A DNA stretch of 64,000 nt from positions 1,240,001 to 1,304,000 of the forward strand of contig JYIP02000001.1 of the NCBI GenBank assembly GCA_001051155.2. The letters run 5' to 3'. The notes beneath the pieces are model-generated. The model was not told the DNA's origin and made no database searches. It was given only the letters and a program-made list of their open reading frames with translations. This stretch comes from Chrysoporthe austroafricana. Taxonomy: Eukaryota > Ascomycota > Sordariomycetes > Diaporthales > Cryphonectriaceae. A program made the translations under genes and the position numbers. The first letter of the stretch is position 1, and every line of letters starts with the position of its first letter. Shown here piece after piece: positions 1-11,347 of the stretch.

Positions 1-508
1 TCTCGTCACGCGCAGCCAAAATGGAGAGCAACATGATGCAAGACTCGAAACCAGTAAATTTGTGCAGGAGGTCCGACTCGAGCCAATTTCTGCTCAGTCG
101 GCTAAAGTGCATGGCTTGACTATCATATGCAGGATAGATAACGCATCGGTGATGGGATATATTCAAAGAACAATGCAGAGTTGATGCCAACACATACGCA
201 CAGCAACAGCAGAATAGGCTTAAAAACTTCACCGATGCACAAAGGTATTTGTGGTAAGCATTCGCGATGCTGACATGATCACTACAACCATGCTTGTGCG
301 ATTTGGGGTGAAAGTGAATGTTCGCTGATAGGCATTGGATGCTCTAGGTGCCTAAGGGAAAAGACGACCTGCATAACACTGTGAACGACCGTTGAATGCT
401 GACGGTACAATCTGTCCCTTGAGGAGGTTTGTTTTTGTTTGGGCACTGACTTCTCCATCTCTGCCCTAATTAAATCGTGAGTATCACCTGCTGATGAGGC
501 CCTCACTT
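1..508. other. intergenic, no gene seen
   Basis: I see no convincing coding region. It lies downstream of the 3' end of the minus-strand carboxyltransferase gene and probably holds its 3' UTR. Confidence 0.5.
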
Positions 509-2297
509 CTAGCGGAACACCGGTTGAAGAACTCCGCTTTGCCTGTGCCTCAGTCTCTCCACAAGCTTAACGCCATACCTGAATTGTGTAAGTGTAGAAC
601 AAAGAAATTCTCTCTAGAGAACTTACATGTGAGTGGTCCACGCACACAGGAGCCTTCTGGTATCCGCTGGATCTACGACCTCTGGAATGTCGAAAGCGGC
701 TGCAGTCCGTACTGGATTTTGAAGCCTGGCATAGTTCTCCAACAGCTCTTTGTATACTTCTGCCCTCTTATCCCCGGCTTCCCTCAATTCTCTCGCATGA
801 CTTGCTTCTACGCCGCCCTCAAGAGGGAGGCTTCCGGACTCGAGACTTGGCCAGGCCACACGGTGATGCGGGTCTCGACAATCTGTCATGATGCCTCCAG
901 CGACCCCATAACACTTCCTAACAAGCACGCTAAAAATCGGCACTGTGGTGGAGAAGTATGCTTTGCCCAGCTCGACGCCGTATTTCATTGTTGCTTGGCG
1001 CTCTGCCGCAGTTCCAACTGCGTATCCTGGGCAATCGACCAATTGGATGATAGGCAGGTTGAAGACATCGCACAGGTTGAGGTGTTTAGTCATCTTTTGT
1101 GCCCCAGCGCTATCTGAAGCTCCGCTCATGACTTCTGGGTTATTGGCGATGACTCCTATAGGGCGACCACTCATACGGCCTAAGCCGACGACGGCCGTGT
1201 TGCCCCAGCCAGCACCTATTTCAAACCAGGACCCCTGATCTAACACGATTTGTATCAGTCGTATCATCGAATACGCTCGCTGACGGCGACGTGGAATGAT
1301 GTTTCGTAGCGAGGTGACGTCTCTATCCGGAGAGTCATCTGTGTCTGCTATCGGTGGCAAGTCATTGAGGCCACAGTTAGGGACGTAGGAAAGAAAACGG
1401 CGGATTTGTTCAAAGCATCCAACCTCGTCAGGGGCAGCATTATCAATTGTCCCATTTGTACAGTGAACACCCGGGCCACCCAGCTCGCTGGCGGTCAGTC
1501 CCTCTTCAAATGTAGCTTTGGCCACAACATGAGGTCCAGCATTGAATAGCGACCCTACATCAACCGCCATTACCGAGAAATGGCACGCTGTGACGCGTGC
1601 TGCACCGAGCCCAATGGCCGGACCCAGGATGGCACCAATGTTGGGAATTCCGAGGTTCAATTGCTGATTCACCTCCTTGAAGCCGGGCATTGGGCACGTA
1701 GCTGAAACCGTCTCTCTTGATTGTGGTCACTGAGCCACCGCCCGATGAGCCGTCGACGAGTTTTATCATCGGAAGTCTGAGATCGAGGCATAGCTTCTCC
1801 ATATATAATGTCTTCGCCCAAATGGCTCCGTCAGCATGGCCGGCCCGGATGGAGAAGTCGTCTGCGGTGAACAGAATCCTGCGACTGCCCACAGTGCCGA
1901 AGCCTTGCACGTTGTTGCTGGGCGTAAACCTTTCGATCTCATCCTTGACCCTCTCGCCAGAGCCAGAGGTATTCTTCCATTCTATCGTTCCAGCAATAGA
2001 GCCAACCTCGTGGAAACTTCCTGGATCGAGAAGTGCATCAACCCTTTCCCGAACCCAGAGCTTACCGGCCTGCTTTTGGCGCATGTAGCCTGGATTGCTG
2101 GTTGGTGGAGTTCTTGCTATATCCTGAAGAGTCTTGACCTGGACAAGGATATCTGACCAGTCAGTTGGCGGTGCATTCTTGTGCCCTTCGGTTCTCCGAT
2201 GTGATCTGAACCGAGTGTCGTCGACTAGGCCCGGGTTGAGATGCTCGCCGACCTGCCTCAGCCTCGAGCGAGCTTTTGATGTGTCGTCCCCAGTCAT
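509..2297 (-). pseudogene. acyl-CoA carboxylase beta (carboxyltransferase) subunit, frameshifted
   Basis: Carboxyltransferase subunit of a biotin-dependent acyl-CoA carboxylase (propionyl/methylcrotonyl/acetyl-type), which moves the carboxyl group from carboxybiotin to an acyl-CoA. The N half (2297 to 1692, 202 codons) has the family's RERVDALLDPGSF region, KLVDGSSGGGS and ends in GFSYVP. The C half (from 1690) resumes with MPGFKEVNQQ, then LGPAIGLGAARV, VIANNPEVMSG, DCPGYAVG and EGGVEASHARE. In this family the two pieces are contiguous (YVPxMPGF), so the extra A at 1691 is a frameshift; unless it is a sequence error, translation stops at 1560. Near the 3' end a GTAAGT donor (626-621) and a CAG acceptor (581-579) define a 48-nt intron (579-626), giving a last exon 509-578 with stop at 511-509. 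Corrected length would be about 580 residues, normal for the family. It is divergent from its probable partner subunit. Confidence 0.85.
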
Positions 2298-2579
2298 AAT
2301 GAGGAACTGAAGTGGTCTTTATGCTTATGGCAAGATCAGGCTGTTCACTGGCAAGATGAGTACACCATGCACGAGGAATTTGAAAGGAGCTGCAGCCGTG
2401 TTGTTGTTGATGCAAGTTCTACCCCTGGTCGCAGAGGTGACATGCCGAGGTTGCGGGGGTGCAGATGTCACAAGTCGTCTCCAAAGACCACTCATGGACA
2501 CAGGCTCCAGCTCAGAACAAGAACCAGCGTCAATTGAGTGGCTGGTGTGGTCGACCTTTTGAGGCCACATTTTGCAACT
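2298..2579. promoter_or_regulatory. shared divergent promoter of the carboxylase pair
   Basis: The two carboxylase subunit genes start 282 bp apart and are transcribed away from each other. This segment must hold both promoters, which fits co-regulation of two subunits of one enzyme. No specific operator was recognised. Confidence 0.6.
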
Positions 2580-4583
2580 ATGGCTCCATCGAGGATACTC
2601 GTAGCCAACAGGTACTGAAGCATCGTTCCAAGACGTGTTTCGATTTTGCCTTGACTGACATACGTCGGCTGATCCAGGGGAGAGATTGCAGTCCGGGTCC
2701 TCTCGTCTGCAAGGGAGCTCGGTCTTTACACCGTCGCTGTGTCAACAATTGACGATGACGCGCATGTGTCCTACGCACACGAGTCGATACAGCTCCCATC
2801 TGTGTCGTCCTATATGGACATGAGACTCTTGGTGTCCCTCTGCAAGGAGCACTGCATCGATCTCGTGCATCCTGGATATGGCTTCTTGTCGGAGTCGGCC
2901 GAATTGTGCGAACAGCTTCTTGCAGCTCGTGTCAGTTTTATAGGGCCTAGTCCACAGATCCTGAAACAGACTGGCGACAAGCTAAGGGCAAGGAAGTTGG
3001 CTCAGGACTGCGGCGTGCCTGTGCTCCCTGCGCTTACCGAGCCGGTGAAGGACATAGTGATACTGAGGAAGTTTGCCCAGGAGGTCGGCTTGCCGCTGAT
3101 GCTCAAAGCAATCGACGGCGGAGGAGGCCGCGGCATTCGCCTCGTGCGCGAAGTGAAGGATCTCGAGGCAAGTTTTCACAGAGCATCAAACGAAAGTCCC
3201 AGCAAGCAAGTCTTCGCGGAGAAGGCTGCGATCGAGGGCTTCAGACACGTCGAAGTTCAGATCATTGGAGACGGGCTGGGAAACGTTCGGCATCTTTGGG
3301 AGCGCGAGTGCTCGATCCAACAACGATTTCAGAAAATCATCGAGATCGCGCCGTCGCCCATTCAGAACCGTCACTTAATTACCCCTGTCATTGATGCTGC
3401 GGTCCGGATGGCCAAGGCGATCAAGTACTCTTCGCTTGGCACGTGGGAGTTCCTTGTCTCGCCAGCAAGTAAAACGTATTTCTTTCTGGAAATCAATCCT
3501 CGACTTCAGGTGGAACACACAGTCACAGAAGCGATTTCCGGGGTCGACCTGGTCCGATCCCAAATACTCATTGCTCTCGGGAAGGGCTTCGTCAACACTG
3601 GAGTCGACACGATAGGCGACGACCCGTACATACTGCCGCCTGCTCTTACAGCCATACAGCTAAGAGTCAACGCAGAGGATCCCCATCATAACCTATCGGC
3701 CTCCATTGGACGGATTAAACGAGCGCTTTTCCCTGGTGGAAATGGAGTTAGAGTGGACACCCACCTTCGCCCCGGGTCCGTGGTATCAGCAGACTTCGAC
3801 TCCCTTCTCGCTAAAGTGGTTGTCACCTCCATGAACTGGACCATTGCAGTGAGAAAGTCACAGAGGGCGTTGCAAGATGTTGCCATTGATGGGGTTGCCA
3901 CGAACATTGCCTTACTGCAAAACATCGTGCACTCGGACGACTTTTATACAGCACGCTTTGACACACAGTGGCTCGAACAACGTTTGGAAAGTCTTATACG
4001 AAATAATAAGAAAGTTTTGAGACATGCTACCACATCGGCTTTCAGAGAGGGGGCTAAAGCGGAGACGTCATCGACCAGATTCTCTACCGCCTCAGACCAG
4101 GTCATTAGGAAAGGAGATCGCTTCGATATACAAATAGAAGGAGATGCCCTACCTGCCGCTTTTCGAACCGACAGCACTGTGTCCAGAATTACACGGAACG
4201 ACTTTCCCACTTCTCTGGCCCTGAGTCTATCTACAGACGATTCCAAGGATCCGACGAGAACCTACCATGTTAGACTGTCTAAGCGGACAGATGCACAGCA
4301 TGGTTTGAGAATCAGTCAGCGCGGGGACAGCTCGACCCCTGCTGACTCGGCGTTGCTCTGTCCGGTGTCTGGTCAGCTGATAGAGATCCTTGTCGAGAAT
4401 GGGGATATAGTCAGCGAAGGGGACGCCATCATTGTTGTGCGTCAGATGAAGATGGAACTAGAAATTCGCGCCCACCGATCGGGGGCGGTGAAGGCGTTGT
4501 TCGATCGTCAGGAGGGGGATCAAGTCTCAGTGGATACGGTTATATGCACCATTTTACCAGATCTGACCAGGGAGAAGCTATGA
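2580..4583 (+). CDS. acyl-CoA carboxylase alpha subunit (biotin carboxylase + biotin carrier)
   Basis: Exons 2580-2611 and 2678-4583, 645 residues. The first exon encodes MAPSRILVAN; a 66-nt intron (donor GTACTG, branch CTGAC, acceptor CAG at 2675-2677) restores the canonical RILVANRGEIAVRV start of biotin carboxylases. Domains: biotin carboxylase N region (1-110), ATP-grasp (about 115-310) with the GGGGRGIR loop near residue 157, ERECSIQQRFQKI and EINPRLQVEHTVTE, the C-terminal biotin carboxylase domain, and a C-terminal biotin carrier domain with the site RQMKMELEI (biotinyl Lys602). The residue before MKM is Gln instead of the usual Ala. There is no N-terminal extension resembling a mitochondrial presequence, unlike mitochondrial methylcrotonyl-CoA carboxylase, so a cytosolic enzyme is likely. 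Length fits two-subunit acyl-CoA carboxylases. Substrate (propionyl-, acetyl- or a branched acyl-CoA) cannot be told from sequence. Confidence 0.9.
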
Positions 4584-5248
4584 GCTCCCGATTCATGCAG
4601 CGAAGGAAGGTGCAATATGCAGAACAAAGCAACTCTCCACCACCAACTGCATGTCTCTACTGCTGTGTCACGCCGCGGAAAGGGATATCGGCACAGGAAC
4701 AGAGTTGGGGTTAAAATAGAGCTCGAGACACCCCAGGATGATCGACAAGACTAGTCCCCGCCTCCGCTGTCTCAGTGCAGTACTGTACCATTCGATACGA
4801 GAAAGTCCTTGCGTTACTGGAGCGGCTTTCGTCTATCGTCGCCCTCCATCTGTTTCTCCGCACATGGCTACATAAGGACGTGATACTTGCATGCAGAAGG
4901 AGTTCGCCTGCAAGGTAGTGGAGACTTGGCGAACGACTAGTATATCAAACCCAGTCCAGCGGTAATAGATGCTTTATCTTGGTCGTACGTGATGTGTGAG
5001 GCTATTGGACAAGCGCGATGAAGCCATGGGCTACGGGCAGTGAGGAAGGTTTGCAGGCTCGCGTTGCGGGGTATTATCTACTAATTTATATTAACCGTCG
5101 ACTCCGGTACATTTGTAGAAGTATATAGCGGAACGAACTTCCGGGCAGTCACTGGGGGTTCAGCCATCAACGCAGCTCCCTATTCCGTGGCCAATTACTA
5201 CGCTATCTATTTTGCCTTCCCTGTGTTCTTCACCCTGCCAAAATAGCT
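4584..5248. other. intergenic/promoter of glutaminase gene
   Basis: No coding region seen. The segment carries the 3' flank of the carboxylase gene and the promoter of the downstream secreted glutaminase. Confidence 0.6.
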
Positions 5249-8200
5249 ATGAAGGTCTGTGTAGTTATCACAGCTATCTCGGCGATCAGCCTTGGGACAT
5301 TTGCCGAACAGATCCAGAACAATGCAACTGAATATCCAGGAGCCGTGGATGGTAATGGCAATCCACTGCCATCCTATTCACCAGCTAGACCACCTGCGAT
5401 CCCCCTCGCAGTGAGGAGCCCCTACACATCTGCGTGGTCGACAACTGCTGGGGACTCGACGCTGAACAGTGCGGATCCAATCTTCTGGCCGGGAGATTCT
5501 CTCGGCTGGGAGGGCATTGTGATGGTTGATGGCATATCATACGTTCGTAATTTTCATTTGTCCTTCTCGTAAATCACTCCTCTTGCTAAAAAGAAAGAAA
5601 CAAAAAGACATGAGAGTTAGTTCTAAGAACATCTTTCGACATGCCTTATATTCGCAGGAGCTCCCACAAATCTTCAACCATGCGATTAGCCCTGAAGTGC
5701 AAGTACTAACATATGACCTTGGTAGGAATACCTCGGGACGGGCTCACAGAGTCTTCCGAAGCTCGAGAACTTCAAGATTGCTAAACCGGGAAGTGTGAGC
5801 TACGACTCCCAATACTCAAATTTCACGTTCAAGGCGGGGCCTATCGAAATACTGTCGAGTTTCTTCTCTCCTATTACCCCCAAGGACATATGTCGGACCT
5901 CGATCCCTCTTTCATACTTGACAACGAGCATCACTTCCTTGGACGGGCGTGCCCACCACGTGCGATTCTACTCAGACATCAACGGGGCTTGGATATCCTA
6001 CGAGAGTAACCAAACCCTTATCTGGGACTTGTATAGGTCGGGGATTGGGGTCACTCAGCCTATCAATGGCACCGGAAATGCAAGCGACTCTGCCAGTGCG
6101 CTTTATTCCTGGATATATCAGCTTGAGCAGTCCTACACCTTCGGGGAGGAGTATGATTTTCCACAGTGGGGGAATTTCTCATACAGCTCAAGCCCGATGG
6201 GCGCGCAGAACTTTAGCTTTCAAGCTGGTTTCTCTGCCGATGTCCGGTACCGCTTCGTCAATAAGCGAGTTCTTGACGATCTCGTGGACTCAGAATACCG
6301 TGGATCAGGCACGCGCGAGCCTGTATTTGCCTTTGCGCACGATGTCGGTAACGTGATCTCAGCTCAGGTCCGTTATACTATTGGCTCCATTCAGACACCC
6401 ATCATCCGCTATCTTCACATTGGCGGGGTCACGCCACTGTTACCCTGGTGGGCCAAGTGCTACGGGCTGGACATGTACTCACTGATTGCGTTCCACTGGA
6501 ATGACTTCGAGACCGTCTCAAGCCTAGGAGCTGATTTTGAAGCTCAGCTCAAAGATGATGTTGCTGCTTACTATCAAGAGAATCCTGCTCTGATATATAG
6601 CAATAGTGCTCCGGAAGTGCCCCCGTTTTATTCTAACGGTTCAGAGGGTTATACGTCTGGCGTCGATCAATACGGCCAGCAGTATATTTTCGATCCCAAC
6701 GACGGCTATGGATTCCTGAACCCCATCAATTTCAGTGGAATAGCTATTCCTGATGTTTCCGAGGCTGAAGCGTACTACTCAATCGTTGCTCTGTCTGCAC
6801 GACAGATCATGGGCGCATATGTCTATGCCATCCCTCCCACATCAACATGCGGAGGCGAGGCGTTGGACGGTTCGGACGACAGCACTCCGCTGATGTTCCA
6901 AAAAGAGATCTCAAGTGATGGTAATGTCAATACGGTTGACGTCTGTAAGTCATTGTTGATACTATGTCGGTGTTAATCGTTGCGGGTACCCTGCTAGCCG
7001 CTGCGCAAAGCAGTGAAGCTAATGCTTACTTCCGACTCACAGTATACCCATCAACGCCGTTCTTCTTATGGGCGAATCCGGATATGCTCAAGTGGACTCT
7101 GGAGGCACTCTTCCAAAACCAGGAGGGCGGTTTCTACCCCAATGGCTATTCTATGCACGACCTGGGAACCAATTTTCCAAACGCCACCGGTCACGTAGAG
7201 GGAAACGATGAGTATATGCCCGTCGAGGAATCTGGAAACATGATACTCATGTCCTACGCTTACTATAAGTTTTCCGGCGACACAAGTTGGATTAAGAGCC
7301 ATTACAAAATTTTGAAGCAATGGGCTCTTTATCTAATCCAATTTTCCCTCATACCGGCTGGCCAGCTCAGCACCGATGACTTCGCAGGAACACTTCAGAA
7401 TCAGACAAACTTGGCCATCAAGGGTATCGTGGGACTGCAAGCCATGAGTGCCATTGCGCGTATCGCAGGAACACCGACCGATGTGGCCAACTTTTCGACA
7501 ACCGCAACCGAGTACTATCAGAATTGGACGTACTTTGCCATCGACCCTTCGGAAAATCACACAGTGCTTTCATATGAATGGCGATCCTCTTGGGGACTTC
7601 TATATAACGTATTCTTCGACAAGCTTTTGAACCTAGGAATCATTGAAGACAGCGTCTACGATATGCAATCCACTTGGTACGCCTCTGTAAGCCAGATCTT
7701 TGGCGTGCCCCTTGACAATCGTGTAAGTCACGGCCTTTCAATATTTGACATCTATGCAGGGAGAATTGAGTCTGAGTGACGTGGTTACCACGCTAATTTT
7801 AAAAATGACAGCATCACTACACTAAATCCGACTGGGAAATGTGGACCGCAGCTACTTGCTCTCCGGAGACGCGCAGACTATTCGTGAACGGTCTAGCCTA
7901 CTGGCTCAACTTTACTTCTACCGAGTATCCCTTGACGGATCTATACGAAACAATCGACGATGGATCTTATCCAGAGGTACCAAGCGAAGTCGAATTCATA
8001 GCACGCCCAGTCGTCGGTGGACACTTCTCCTTGCTGTCTCTCTATCGTGCTGGCCTTCTCAGCGATGATAGTACAGGCGACGAGAGCGGCTCTATCTTTG
8101 GCAAGAACAGCACTCAGGCAATCATGTCAGAAGTCATTCTGCCGACACAAGCGAGCTCCGATTTGGGACCATCGGGCTCCGGCAGGGCCACGGAGATGGC

Positions 8201-8318
8201 GTACTCCTTCTCGACATTAACAACATTCAACGGGACGGGGGTCGTGGTCACCACCTTATCAACTATTACAGCAACTGAGACAATCAGCTCATTCGCGTAC
8301 TCGACACTTACAGCTTAG
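5249..8318 (+). CDS. gtaA: secreted GtaA-type glutaminase
   Basis: Exons 5249-5542, 5726-6944, 7043-7722 and 7812-8318, 899 residues. GtaA-type extracellular glutaminases hydrolyse L-glutamine to glutamate and ammonia and let fungi use outside nitrogen. A signal peptide (about residues 1-19, MKVCVVITAISAISLGTFA) is followed by a DUF5127-like N domain (SPYTSAWS, YEYLGTGSQSLP, SYDSQYSNF, SDINGAWIS) and the six-hairpin-like DUF4965/DUF1793 domain (LWANPDMLKWTL, PNGYSMHDLGTNFPNATGH, EESGNMILM, HHYTKSDWEMW). All three introns are supported by frame and conservation: intron 1 has a TACTAAC branch and a TTGGTAG acceptor at 5725, intron 2 is GTAAGT...CAG, intron 3 is GTAAGT...CAG. Many N-glycosylation sequons fit secretion. 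The last 45 or so residues are Ser/Thr-rich and beyond the conserved domain. Confidence 0.92.
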
Positions 8319-9904
8319 ATGCCTGTCTTGACTATGTGTATCGCGGACATTTGGGCGTATCAAGGCTTGTACAAGGTACGATCAACGTCCTAATGGACGT
8401 CGAACTTTACAGAACTATTTCGGGATCGCACCTACTATGCAATAAGCACCGGGCATGAGTAATTGGAATACACAATGTCCACTAGATATTTTCTAGGCCG
8501 GAGGCATACTCATGTGGGTCGGGAGATGAACATTTAGTTCTGACTGTTCGTCCTCTGATCCTAAAATCCGTCTTTCTATCTTATTCTATTGACAAGTCTC
8601 TCCTTCTGAACACGACATTTTCTTCTAACCTCTTTTGCCCTCTGGTCATCATTGGAAACTCCGACGACTTAAGTATATGGTTGCCTATGATTATTCTATT
8701 CTCAGGGTCGTGACGATGCTCTAACTCTCCACTGGCCCCGGACTTTCCTGAGAACAAAGCCTTACCTACACTCTCCATACACTCCGATAATCCCGCAATC
8801 TAGGCAAAAATTTATGAGGCCAAAGCCTTATGTACTAGTGGAGGTTGTTGAATTGCCATTCATGGGACGCTAATACCGACCTAAGTATCAACACAAACGG
8901 ACATCCGCAGAGCTGCGGTCAAATTTCCCATCAATGGAGTTTGTGGAATATTATAAATCGAACGCTTTCGGGGAGAAGATCGAATCCAGTTGAATTTAAA
9001 ATGTCTCGATCATCCTGCTAGAGTTAAGAGGAAGATTTTTTATTCGATTTCGATTTCGTCATGTTGCTTACATCTGTTTTATGTGGTATCCTGTGACGGG
9101 TCCACGTCGGTCGACCCAGTGTATCCAGTTGTCAGCCCGCCCAATGGTCGGCCACAGCTAGCCTCGCTAGCGCCATTCGAACCGAAGGAAACGGTCAGAA
9201 TTCAAGCCTTCAGACCACATATTAGGCCACTCCGCAAAACACTTGTTTGGACCCACAGGCCAGAGGTGCGTACTAACCGTCTTACTGTTGTCACCGGTGT
9301 AGGTGACAAAAAGCATTTGTATGTAGTTCGATTCCCACAATACCCTGGAGGGTCTCCTGTGCCGTAAGCTGACATCGTTTGGATCCCCAAACCCTGCATT
9401 GTCTTATCGTTTGGAACTCAAAGGAGCTGCAAGTCTCCAACTCAGAGGGGTTGATTGTAGCTGTTGTTTGCCTGGTGCATGTTTTTGCATATCCTGACGG
9501 GGTGGCCTGTTTCGGCCTTGCGGATCTGCAAACGCACGTCGGAGCCAGAGGACTAGGACTTCCGGACGACGAAGCAAGATATAGGTCGTCAATTCTAACA
9601 AATTCCCGATTGTCTCAGGAGTGGTCTCGCCGCGTACCGCGCACTCGGCCTCGGGCTGCCCTACGTGGCCCACGCCGGTCTAATATGCCAGTGAACAGTT
9701 ATAGCAGTCAGAGGCATCAGTCCTTATGGCGTTGCCAAGCGATATAAGTATCTCTTGGAATGACCTCTTGTCAGCCTAACCGCAAAGACCAACACCCCGA
9801 AGAAAATATTCTCCTTCAGCGTTGATTGCTTCAATAGCTTCCCTGTTCTTCTATGCCGACTTTTGACCTTTGAAGGCTGCCGGTCATCTTCAGAGCTCGT
9901 ATTT
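8319..9904. other. intergenic, no gene seen
   Basis: Open frames here are short, lack recognisable domains and overlap on both strands. I see no supported gene. Confidence 0.5.
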
Positions 9905-10027
9905 GTTTAATTTTTTTTTTCTTTTCCCGTTTCCCTTTTTCACGTTCTTTTTCTCGCTTGCTTTTTCGCTTCCCCTGACTCCCCGACTTTCTCTTTACTT
10001 CGCAGTCAGCACTATACTTCCTTCAAA
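9905..10027 (+). promoter_or_regulatory. CT-rich core promoter / 5' UTR
   Basis: A long pyrimidine-rich tract runs up to the start codon at 10028. Such CT blocks are common just upstream of strongly expressed filamentous-fungal genes. The context before the ATG (CAAA) is favourable. Confidence 0.55.
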
Positions 10028-11347
10028 ATGAAGTACACAGTCCTAGCTGCTGCGATCTTCGGGTCCTCTGTCGTCTCTGCTCTTGAACCTCGCTTGGTGC
10101 AAAATTCAGTCATCACGGCTACAAAAATCCTGACGATTACGCATGAAGGTCGCCCACTCACAGTGACATCTCTGGAGAAGTATATTCAGCAGACAGCAAT
10201 CGATTTAGAGGCTCGTCAAGTGCAGCCCACCAAAGGCGCGCTTGAGGGACACTTTGGCGGGCACTTCGAGTCGGAAGGAGGTCACTCGGGGCATCACTCG
10301 GGGCATCACTCATGGAATGATCACTTTGTCAAAGGAATGATGGGTGCTCAGGCCACCAGTGGCGTCGGCCTTCTAGTTGGTCAAGGCCCTCCATTCATGG
10401 GCATGATGCCCAACGCTGCGCAGACCACCGGGGCCGCAGTGCTGCAAGACCGAGCGCATCATGAACACGAGAGCAAGAAGGGTAAGCACCACACCAAGGG
10501 TGGTGGAGAACAACTCCAGTTTGCGACAGGTGCCATGGTTACCGGTGGTGGTCAGCAAGCTGTCGCCAGCGGAGGCAGTCACGGCGGCAAGCACAGAGGA
10601 AAAATGCACGGAGAAAAGATGCACGGGGAAGAGATGCACGAGGAAGAGATGCACGGAGGGGAAATGCAGCAACGTCACTTTGTGACGGGAGGCAGGGCAG
10701 CTGGCGCTCAGCACGCTGCTCCCACTGGAGGCAAACACGGAGGGATGCATGGAAACCAGCACGGAGACGAAGGAGACCGCCAACCAGGGAATTTCCTGCA
10801 TATGGAAAGCGCCCCCCAAGAGAAGAGATTCAACGCGAATGAGATTCCGTTGAGGTTTCTGCCCAAGCAGAACTCTAGGGTAGGGCAACGTGCTGAGCAA
10901 CTTTCCTCTTCTGAAGCCAATCACGGAGGCAAGGGCAAACATCATGAGCTAGGCGATTATGCAAAGGCTGGCCGGCAGTATAAGAGGGGTCCGGAATACT
11001 TGACCGAAGGCAATCCCGAGGTTGTTCAACCACACATCGCAACTGGACGGTTCCACGGGGCCAAGGGCAGAAACAGCACGTTTCATGAAGCAAAAGGCAG
11101 CAATGGGACGGAGCATGGAAGCCATGACAAAATAGGCAAGAAAGAAAAGCCTAGTCATATGGTCCATAAACAGGACCTGACGCCCGTCGACAATGTTTTT
11201 CAAGACAACAAGACCCCTCAAGTCACTGAGAAGGCTAAAGTTCTGGAGCGGGCCGATGACGCTGCTCATGAGGACGATCACCGCGTCAAGACTGTGCATG
11301 AGTACCTTACGCTTACCACTAGTGCGAGAAAGCCTAATGGTGCTTAG
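10028..11347 (+). CDS. secreted His/Gly-rich repeat protein, function unknown
   Basis: Single exon, 439 residues, no family recognised. It begins with a clear signal peptide (about 1-18, MKYTVLAAAIFGSSVVSA). Residues about 75-110 are rich in Gly and His with HSGHHSGHHS. Residues 192-214 are a five-residue repeat (KMHGE, KMHGE, EMHEE, EMHGG), followed by more GGKHGGMHG-like stretches. Repeated His spaced with Met and Glu suggests metal (Cu/Zn/Ni) binding, but that is inference. Several dibasic sites (EKR about 268, YKR about 319) could be Kex2 cut sites. Asn-linked sequons are few. The strong CT-rich promoter suggests high expression. Alternatives include a cell-wall protein or a secreted effector. 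Confidence 0.8.
   Translation: MKYTVLAAAIFGSSVVSALEPRLVQNSVITATKILTITHEGRPLTVTSLEKYIQQTAIDLEARQVQPTKGALEGHFGGHFESEGGHSGHHSGHHSWNDHFVKGMMGAQATSGVGLLVGQGPPFMGMMPNAAQTTGAAVLQDRAHHEHESKKGKHHTKGGGEQLQFATGAMVTGGGQQAVASGGSHGGKHRGKMHGEKMHGEEMHEEEMHGGEMQQRHFVTGGRAAGAQHAAPTGGKHGGMHGNQHGDEGDRQPGNFLHMESAPQEKRFNANEIPLRFLPKQNSRVGQRAEQLSSSEANHGGKGKHHELGDYAKAGRQYKRGPEYLTEGNPEVVQPHIATGRFHGAKGRNSTFHEAKGSNGTEHGSHDKIGKKEKPSHMVHKQDLTPVDNVFQDNKTPQVTEKAKVLERADDAAHEDDHRVKTVHEYLTLTTSARKPNGA
10601..10669 (+). repeat. 15-bp in-frame coding tandem repeat
   Basis: Four full imperfect units of 15 bp and one partial unit (10601-10615, 10616-10630, 10631-10645, 10646-10660, 10661-10669). Each encodes a K/E-M-H-G/E-E pentapeptide inside the His-rich secreted protein. 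Units differ by a few substitutions, so the array is old or selected at protein level. Confidence 0.85.

Noticed and set aside
494..1117. 207-codon plus-strand open frame
   Set aside because: Entirely antisense to the carboxyltransferase C half, which has clear family motifs; the plus-strand reading has none.
5660..5692. GAPTNLQPCD-like reading just after a possible acceptor in glutaminase intron 1
   Set aside because: It hits a TAG at once and cannot be reached in frame from exon 1; the TTGGTAG acceptor at 5725 gives the conserved YEYLGTGSQSLP continuation.
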